DNA from: Diphasiastrum complanatum
Taxonomy: Eukaryota > Streptophyta > Lycopodiopsida > Lycopodiales > Lycopodiaceae
NCBI GenBank assembly: GCA_029204225.1
Contig: CM055098.1
Coordinates: forward strand, 11,219,052 to 11,283,051
Length of the DNA stretch: 64,000 nucleotides
Reading direction: 5' to 3'
Positions within the stretch are counted from its first letter, which is position 1. The number at the start of each line of letters is the position of its first letter. Positions 56,596-64,000 of the stretch are shown here, in pieces. A program made the translations under genes and the position numbers. The notes beneath the pieces were generated by a model that saw only the letters and a program-made list of their open reading frames with translations, ran no database searches and had not been told where the DNA came from.

Positions 56596-57800
56596 TGATG
56601 CTAAAAAATTGCACTCAGAAAACACAAAATTCTAGCTATAACTCTGCTGACAAACTGATAAAATTAAATTACAAACAATTCGCGACACTCAAATAATTTC
56701 TGTTCGAATTGGATTAAGCAGGCTCTATAACACAACCAAATGAAATGAGACAAATTCTACACACAAATGAAACGAAGCAAAGTGAAGTGAAAATTAAACA
56801 AGCTCTGACATTGATTCATGCTGGAAGCACACAGATCGTGAAACGACACAAAACGAAGCGAAAGAATTCGACATCAATTAATCTTTGTAACTAGACGAGA
56901 CGAGACGAAATGAGACTGAACCTAAGTGAGACTCTGAAATTGATTTATGCTTGTAGCCAAGTGATTCACGAAGTGAAGCACGAATCGAAGAGAAGTGAAG
57001 TGATGTGAAAGAATTCGTGGACAGGATCAGTTGTCAGGAATTCAGATGTGATCACTGGTCACTGCGAGCTATATCACTCCTACAATCCTTCAGAGAGTAG
57101 TCAGACACTGCTGATCTATGCTAACAAATTAATGTAGCATTCAACAAGATCAAACCTGAGTGCGAAATTAAAATGAGCAAGTGAATCAGACACACGAATA
57201 GTAGCAGATGAATTTACATTCAAGATCATACAATCATATAGATTAATAATGTGCACAATAGCTACAATATCATCTACTGATTTTTTTTTTTCGTTTCTTC
57301 AAGCACTACATGATAGATTCACGTAGTGTGTTGGCGTGAGATAAATACAGTTCTCTCACGAATTTGTGTCTCGCTTACTAGGGACTTGTGAATCTATGGA
57401 TCCTATTCAGAATTGTCTTTCAAGGAGACGGACTGGTATTCTGTACTTTTCGTCTTCTGACTTCTTGCCTTGCTTACTAGCATTAGACATACATTATGCA
57501 TCAAAACAAAAAGTATATAGTTCGCGTGCAATTTTGTGTCACATCGTGTAACTTATAGATTAGAAAAGATTAAACATCTACAACTAATCACGAATTACAA
57601 GAGTGGCAGACTAGCCACGATCTAGAATACTTCTGATGATGTCATGACATCAGATCAATTTTTTGTACCCCTTGGTACTTGGCTGATGTTCTTGGTTGTT
57701 TGTGGATCATGACTGATTTCGTGTCGTGTCGTGCTGTGTCGTGTCGCCTTTTGTCAAAGGTTCATAATTGAAAGCTAGCAAAGCTTTGGCATTAGAAACA
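56596..57800 (-). repeat. Copia-B LTR, copy 3 (1205 bp)
   Basis: Starts TGATGCTAAAAAATTG and ends GGCATTAGAAACA. It is followed by AAGTGTTTCTTCAC as in copy 2, confirming one ancestral insertion junction. Confidence 0.87.
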
Positions 57801-58650
57801 AAGTGTTTCTTCACAGTAAGCCTTTAATTCATGAGAAATGTACTACCTCCACGATCTGTGCGAATTTGCTTCAACTTTTGGCCTATTTACTTCTCAGCCC
57901 AATTCGTATGCTCAACGAATTTCTCGAAAGCTTCAGATTTTGTACGTATAAAGTATACCACAACGAACTTGCTGAGGTCATTAATAAACGTAATAAAGTA
58001 CTTTTCATCATCCAATGACAATACTCCAAATGGTTACCAAATATCTGAATGCACAATTTCAAGTACCTTAGTTGCTTTATAAACATCCTTACTGAAAGGT
58101 GTTCTAGTCATTTTTCCTTTAACACATGATTCGTAGGTAGTTCGGATATCTCTAATTTTGATTTTGACTCCTTCAATTCTCTGAGTTTTGTTGGCGTGGT
58201 ACAAGGCTTCCATGTTCATGTGACATAGCCTCTTGTGCCACAGTATATCTATCGATTCTTGAGTTTGATTCGCTTGTTCGATGTGAGTTCAAATATTCAA
58301 GTGATACAATTTTTTTTCCCTGTTGTCTTTAGCAACTAGATTATCAGAATCTTCCTCTGACAGTTTACAAGAGTTCTTTGTGAAGGTTACTAACAAGCCT
58401 GTATTGACTATCTTAGCTATGGATAGAAGATCATTGTCAAGAGTAGGGACATAGAGAACTTCCTCCAATTTTTTGTCACCCTTGATTCATGTTTAGCCAT
58501 AGTACACCAGTTCCATCAACCACGTGCTTAAAACCATCTCCAAGTATAATGAATCTTGAATAGTTCGTCTTCTTGTACTTAGACAATATTTGTTTTGAGG
58601 AAACAAAATGTGAGGTGGCTCCTGAATCAAGTACTACTTCTTGAGTTCTG
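57801..58650 (-). pseudogene. Copia-A protease - integrase start, copy 3
   Basis: Protease VLDSGATSHFV near 58620 is intact at the D-S-G. The zinc region is near 58250 (ILWHKRLCH). Frame 58219-58034 reads NMEALYHANKTQRIEGVKI and CVKGKMTRTPFSKDV, then VHSDIW, the Trp lying where a Cys is normal. The core continues in another frame to the Copia-B LTR. Confidence 0.83.
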
Positions 58651-59663
58651 GAATTAGATGAACAACATAGATCAGCACTAACATAAGCTGTTGAGTTTCT
58701 TGTTGTCCTGCAACAGCCTTCTGCTACTCTGGAGCATTTTGCCTTGTCTTCGACATAGTTTGAATTTGAAGATTTGTTTCGATTCTGCTCCTTGTTTCTA
58801 TGATTCTGATAACAGCCTACTGCTGCATGACCCGGTTTATCACAATGAATGCATTTAATCTTTGGGTTTAACCAACATTTATCTTCTGTGTGACCTGATC
58901 TTTTGCATCTGTTCCAGATCTTCTTATCACCAGAATATCACCAGTTTTTTTTTAGATTGTTGATCATTTATCTTAGACTCATTGTTTTTAGACGACCCCC
59001 TCTTAAACTTAGAATTTTTAGAAGATTTATTCTTATGAGTAAATAGAGCATTTTCGGAATCACCATTGTCATCATAGCGTTCACGAGCTTCTACTTCCTC
59101 TTTAACTTCGTCTATTGGCTTTCGAAGTGTCATTGTCACATCTTTCGCCAATAAGGTTCAAGTTGTGTGGAAAGACCTAGGTAGGGCTCGAAGAAAATAA
59201 CTAAACTGTTTTTCCTTTGAAATTGCATTTTCGACACCAAAATTTTGCAAGGAAATAAACACGTCTTTTATCTTTCGTACAAGTGTATTCAGGTCTTTGT
59301 CGTCCCATTGTAGGTAAGTGAATTGGTCTTCCAAGTACATGATTTGATTACAAGATCAAGTCTCATTCTTGGGTTGCAATTCTTCCATAAATCTTTTGTG
59401 TTCAAAATTGATGTAAGGTCTAGCATTATATTGTCATGCACTGAAGACGCAATAATTGCTATAGCTTTGTCATTTCGCAAACTCCATTCTCAAAGTTCTT
59501 TGCCAAGAGTAGCTATTGGCTTCTCGTCTATTGGTTATACCCATTGCCAAAGACCTTTGCCCTTCAATATGAGTGGAGTCTTTAATTTCCAAATCAAATA
59601 GTTTGAACCTTCTAGATCCAAGATCATAGTGATCTTAGCCTGAATATTGATGATCGACGACAT
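58651..59663 (-). pseudogene. Copia-A gag, copy 3
   Basis: ATG at 59663 (MSSIINIQAKIT-type), then GLWQWV-PI-EKPIAT with a stop near 59490. Later frames are 59340-59158 (FTYLQWDDKDLNTLVRKIK to LRALPRSFHTT) and 59151-58927 (MAKDVTMTLRKPIDEVKEE). In the first zinc knuckle (about 58920-58880) the first Cys codon is Trp; the second knuckle is CIHCDKPGHAAVGC. It lies in normal order between the primer sites and the protease. Confidence 0.83.
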
Positions 59664-59759
59664 CTTCTATTTTCTGAATAACTCCAGATCCGGCTTGCTG
59701 ATGGATGTATGAAGAATGCTGAGAGGGGTGCAAAGATATCACAATATCAACTCTGACTC

Positions 59760-59837
59760 GATCTGATACCACTGTATCAGTACTGATTCTGTAAGCTCTG
59801 ATACCACTGTATCAACACTAGTTCACTCTCATACCAC
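59760..59837 (-). other. Copia-A primer-site cluster, copy 3
   Basis: Three TGATACCACTG or CATACCACTG words (near 59763, 59801 and 59831) in reverse orientation. The middle one is GCTCTGATACCA, the best match to tRNA-Met. Confidence 0.75.
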
Positions 59838-60582
59838 TGTAGAAAAAATAGTAATTATTCTTCCACAGAGAGCACGATGAAAGTTTGAATAAATCAAACT
59901 AATATCAATGTCTTCAATTGGGTCTATTTATGGTCTACGTACTAATAAAACAGTATGTGCTTTGATTGAATTAGCGTGCAGAAATAATATGCGGAATTAA
60001 GAGACAACTTAAGACAATTTTAGACAAACAAAAACTATTGATCAAAAATGCATTTATAATTCTGAATCTGAATTAATATGCATCTCTTGCTGTCTTATCT
60101 CGCTCTTTCGTCTCTGATTGAATGTGTCTGAGAGTCTCTTCAGTTTTAGTTTTTTTACAATGAGCAGTGCACATGTATTTATATTTTTGCAAGACAGGCC
60201 TTTTGGCCTTTTAATTCTGTAACAGTAGATCTAACCATTTATGACGGTTGATGTTTAAATAGACGCTCTGTTTCCAGGGTCGAATAATTTCTATTTGCGA
60301 ATATTTTGTGACAGCGCGACAGGTGGTCTTTGAACAAGAAACAAAATATTTCGTGACAAGATTCTGTTCGTGAATCTTTCGAGCTTCAACAAGAAACCAC
60401 GAGTTTCTACAAGAAACTATTTTGTGAATCTTTCGATTATCAATCAAGATAAAATTTTGTTAATCTTTCGAAATTGATCACGAATAGAAATGTTTCGAGT
60501 TCGCGTTCGTTTCTCATCCTTTGTCAAGTAAACTGTGCACTTGGTTAATAGAATTGAGATCTGTCTAATTAGGTGTTCCACA
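59838..60582 (-). repeat. Copia-A LTR, copy 4 (745 bp)
   Basis: Plus-strand ends are TGTAGAAAAAATAG and AGGTGTTCCACA. The polypurine complement GCTCCCTCTC follows at 60583. Same length as 7071-7815. Confidence 0.9.
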
Positions 60583-60671
60583 GCTCCCTCTCAAAGTGGT
60601 CTCAAAGTGGGCAGTTGAATTAACCCGAATCTTCTTTGCTACTTCTCAAACAAAGCTTTACTGAGTGGCTT
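60583..60671 (-). pseudogene. Copia-A RNase H tail sliver
   Basis: About 89 bp: the polypurine tract region and the last residues (KPLSKALFEK-like), with a small duplication of TCTCAAAGTGG. It then joins spacer sequence at GGCTTCGAATGTGAAAG. Confidence 0.8.
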
Positions 60672-61437
60672 CGAATGTGAAAGTATACATTCAAAACAAG
60701 GAAACAGATTACTCCTTATTCACATTGGAGAAACAAAATTAAAGGCACCATGAATTGAACAACCATTCCAAATTCGAGCATATAAGCCGGTGAGTTCAAT
60801 GTATGTCCTGGAGTTGAAACATTATGGTCCTTGTAATAGCAAACCTTCATGTATAATGAATGTTAAAATCTTTTCTAAAAACAAAAACAAAATTAACTAG
60901 CACTTAAAAAACTCAATGCAGTAACGAGTTTGTTTTTCTTTTAGTTCGTACTTCCATTTTCATCTACATATTGTTAAGTGCTAAAGCATGCAATGATTAA
61001 AGCTATTGATGCAACCAAAAGATCTACTCATCAACAATAATCACATATTGTTAAGTGCTAAAGCATGCAACGATTAAAGCTATTGATGCAACCAAAAGAT
61101 CTACTCATCAACAATAATCATTCATTAGTATGTATAGTAGAATACTACTAAAAACTTTCTACATTACTTACATGATTGTCCTTCTGGAGATCACCGGTAC
61201 ATGCAATCTAGCTACACTAACTTCTCAGTCCTCATCAAAAAGACATATACAAACTGCTAGAACATCACTCATTTATCCTCTAGATATCATGTTGCTACCA
61301 CCTATAACTTGCATTATCTCAGCCAAAACATCATCATATTAGCTACCTAATTACCAACTTTTTACCATGTCAGCTGATCCAGTAGCCAGCCTAACTACCA
61401 GAAATCGTGCAATCCTGAGAAAAGTTTATCAGCCAAT
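60672..61437. repeat. Spacer fragment, copy 5
   Basis: Matches 1769-2530 and 50350-51100. It includes the 77-bp tandem duplication (60966 and 61043) and ends at TTATCAGCCAAT, after which the sequence is unrelated. Confidence 0.88.
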
Positions 61438-61654
61438 TTAAATCAAATACTATTTATTTATCTATCACTCTTAAATACCCTAAACTAATGCAAATACAAA
61501 AAAAACACACACACACACACACACACACACAATCTATTCATCTACTACCGTAAATCTTAATCAAATCACACACACACACTCTCTCTTTCTTCATTATCTT
61601 AAATTCATAATGCAAGACACAATACATACATACACACTTCTTCCCTTTTCTCTC

Positions 61655-61743
<89 letters not shown>

Positions 61744-62232
61744 AGGGCACGTGTGAGGGCATACAGCTCCAGTTTTACTGAGAAATTTCAAAATTTTGCA
61801 TAATTTGACTCACATACCCAATTTGAGTGATTTTTGGTGCAAAATCAAGCATTCTCTATAGTGAATCTAATCCCTTGATTAATTCTTAAATTAGATCAAC
61901 CAAAAAATTAAAATTGAAGCTTGAAATAGGTGCATTAATTGATCTTCTCTGATTTTCTGAGTGTATTTTGAAGTTAAGAGAGATTTTGCTAAAAAACATT
62001 GATTGAGTGATATGCAAGGTGAGAGGTTCAAATCCATTGTACCATCACTCTAGATTTGTTCAAGGGTGATAGGGTCAAGTTTAGAAGCATCAATTTGCTA
62101 GAAAAAAATCCTTGGATCTGTCCTCCAAGTGAAACCTTTGAGAGTTTTTAGCGTATATAGAGCATCTATGCAAATCTTTTCTAGAATTTGACATAGATTG
62201 GCTTCAATTGAAAGTTCTAGAAAAGGAGAGTT
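61438..62232. other. Unassigned AT-rich DNA with microsatellites
   Basis: Contains (AC)n at 61504-61530, a short CA run near 61566-61580 and about 100 bp of CT at 61641-61740. No gene seen. The right end runs into a gypsy RT fragment, and the exact border is uncertain. Confidence 0.6.
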
Positions 62233-63420
62233 ATGCAAGCGACATTCATAGAATACCTTCAAAATTTTATGGAGATCTTCTTGGATGATTTGTGCATGCA
62301 CGTGCCTAACAATGAGCACTTATCTCATTTGGAGAAGGTGGTAGTTCAATGTCGCAAGTATCATATATCCTTGAACCGAGAAAAGTGTCAATTCTAGGTG
62401 ACACATGGCCTCATTTTGGGTCACATTGTATCAAGACATAGAATCACCACTGATTTATTAAAGATAAGGGTCATTGTTGATCTTCCACCACCAAGGACGA
62501 TTCACAAGGTCTACATTTTCATGGGCCATGCTAACTACTATCGGATCTTCATTCTAGATTTTGTGGAGTTAGAAAGGCCAATCTACAAGCTCACAATTAA
62601 CCATATTGGATGGAGGAAGCCTTACAGGCTTTCCAAAAGCTAAAAGATGCATTGGTCTCAACACTAATCTTATGACCGCCCAATTTGACCATCGAATTTC
62701 ATGTGCATAGATATGCATCGAAGTATGCAGTTGGATCCATCTTGACTTCAACCAGGAGAGTGCAAAAAGAATTTTCCAGTCCGATTTGCCAGCCGACAAC
62801 ATAGTGAAGCAGAAATGAACTATTCAACCACAGAGCGAGAAGCATTGGCAATGATTTTTGTAGTCAAGAAATTTTACATTATTTGATGGCCACCCCTTTT
62901 GTGTTTTATACAGACCATCAACCCTTGGTATACTTTTTAAACAAAACTTGCAACACAACATGGATCACATAATAGTTACTTCTGTTGTTGGAGTTTGATT
63001 TCAGGATAGTGGTACGCAAGGGAAAGCAACATTACATGATAGACCATGTGTCATGAATCAAAGGGAATAGAACCAAAATCCAACCTGATGATGAGCTAAT
63101 TGATGTTGTCTTCTTTTACATTGATACAGTACCAGAATGGGCCCCAAATATAGTCAAATATTTAAAGTGGGGTCAACCAGACAAGTCTTTACCGAAAGTG
63201 GAACAACAAAAGTTGATATTTAGAGCCAAACCTTACCAACTGATTGTCGTCCAGTTATATCGAAGAGGATCAGACAACATCATTGTCTGTAGAGATTATG
63301 TTTGACACAAATGATGCTTGGCAATGGACTCAACCACGAATGGCATCTACTCGGATCTCTCTGCAGTACAATGGTAGTGTGTCCCGTGCCTATCAGTATG
63401 GCACACCTACAACCTGATTT
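62233..63420 (+). pseudogene. Ty3/gypsy RT - RNase H - integrase start
   Basis: Near 62270 the reading MEIFLDDLCMHV holds the RT catalytic Asp pair, followed by HLSHLEKVV and LNREKCQF. A stop lies near 62396. The frame 62398-62643 reads LGHIVSRHRITTDLLKI and FMGHANYYRIFI, the RT connection. RNase H follows in other frames: SKYAVGSIL, FASRQHSEAEMNYSTTEREALAMIF and YTDHQPLVYFLNKT (about 62700-62945). After that comes a linker and PYQLIVVQLYRRGSD near 63240, the usual start of the integrase zinc region. Several stops and frame changes are present. It may be the missing 5' part of Gypsy-1 pol, but the parts do not overlap, so that is inference. Confidence 0.85.
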
Positions 63421-63631
63421 CGGTCCTTTACTGACAATGGTAGCTCATCTTGGATATAAGACCTATCAGTTTTTATTCATCTACGCTCTACAAACTGTTT
63501 TAGTTCTTTATTTGTTTCTTACAGAATGTAGATTATTCCTAATCTAATCTAATCAAAAACAGGGAACATAATTAAATCTAATCCTACTGGAATCACAAAT
63601 CAACAACAAAACATCTAAAATAAAATCACAG
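63421..63631. other. Unassigned DNA
   Basis: AT-rich, with repeated AATCTAATC words (about 63538-63558). Nothing recognisable. Confidence 0.5.
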
Positions 63632-63940
63632 ATCCTACAAAGTGCTTATTACGACTATCACTCAACAGTTGTAATAAGAACTCCTCAGGGAGCCAAGAAC
63701 AAGGAAGCATCGGAACTGAGTCGAATTGTGGATCAGCTTCCAAGCCCTGCACATCTACTTGATGCTAATCACAAAGCAAATGGGAATCCTACAGAGTGCT
63801 TATTACAACTATCAATCAACACTTGTAGTAAGAACTCTTCACGGAGCCAAGAACAGGGAAGCATGGGAACTAAATGGAATGGTGGATCAGCCTCCAAGCC
63901 CTGCAAATCTACCTAATAACAATCACATTCATACATCAGT
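63632..63940 (+). repeat. 154-bp tandem duplication with coding-like frames
   Basis: Units start at ATCCTACARAGTGCTTATTA (63632 and 63786). Translated separately they give QSAYYDYHSTVVIRTPQGAK and QSAYYNYQSTLVVRTLHGAK, followed by VDQLPSPAHL and VDQPPSPANL. Because 154 is not a multiple of three the two lie in different frames (63728-63916 runs across the first). Family not recognised; it could be an exon or part of a gag. Confidence 0.6.
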
Positions 63941-64000
63941 ACCCAAACTAAATGCATGAAGATGGAGCATGGAAGGAAATGCAAGTAGTAGAATCTTCAA

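Noticed and set aside
62233-63420. Joining this gypsy pol with the integrase at 3205 or 51706 as one element
   Set aside because: The pieces do not overlap or share a junction here, so membership in the same family cannot be shown from this window.

Overview
The window is plant nuclear repeat DNA and I found no host gene that I can support. The evidence is Ty1/copia and Ty3/gypsy LTR retrotransposons carrying zinc-knuckle gag, protease, integrase, reverse transcriptase (RT) and RNase H, with primer-binding sites of the plant initiator-tRNA-Met type (TGGTATCAGAGC). Nested insertions, long microsatellites and heavy decay of coding frames suggest a large, slowly purged seed-plant genome. A gymnosperm would fit, but the sequence does not prove the species. 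No CRISPR, bacterial operon or RNA gene was seen.

I use these labels. Copia-A has an LTR of about 745-980 bp (TGTAGAACA...TTCTACA). Copia-B has an LTR of about 1.2 kb (TGTTTCTAATG...AGCATCA). Copia-C is the outer element starting at 17206. Copia-D is the complete element nested in Copia-C. Gypsy-1 is a Ty3/gypsy element with an LTR of about 1.07 kb. The 'spacer' is a non-coding segment of about 4.9 kb seen in five copies.

The large-scale structure is a head-to-tail array of a composite unit of about 14-17 kb. Each unit reads: spacer, then (Gypsy-1 integrase - LTR - leader), then minus-strand Copia-A RNase H/RT, then a Copia-B LTR-gag-pol piece lodged in Copia-A integrase, then Copia-A protease/gag, then a Copia-A LTR, then a second Copia-A internal region that has lost its integrase, then the next spacer. 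Spacer copies begin before position 1 and at 15114, 29729 and 46829; a fragment lies at 60672-61437. The units have diverged separately. The first carries a 6.2-kb inversion (6439-12616). The second is gutted and holds Copia-C plus Copia-D. The third lacks Gypsy-1 but has 2.9 kb of unassigned DNA (33431-36287). The fourth has lost most of its last Copia-A segment.

The only near-intact mobile element is Copia-D (19975-26132). It has 682-bp LTRs differing at about six positions, a 5-bp target duplication, a PBS, a polypurine tract and one 1322-codon gag-pol frame. Its integrase DD35E and RT YVDD are intact, but its protease active-site triad reads D-L-S instead of D-S/T-G. Past 61437 come microsatellites, a broken Ty3/gypsy RT-RNase H-integrase and a 154-bp coding-like tandem duplication. 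Boundaries were placed by eye by comparing copies within the window; most are good to a few bases, and a few are approximate as stated.
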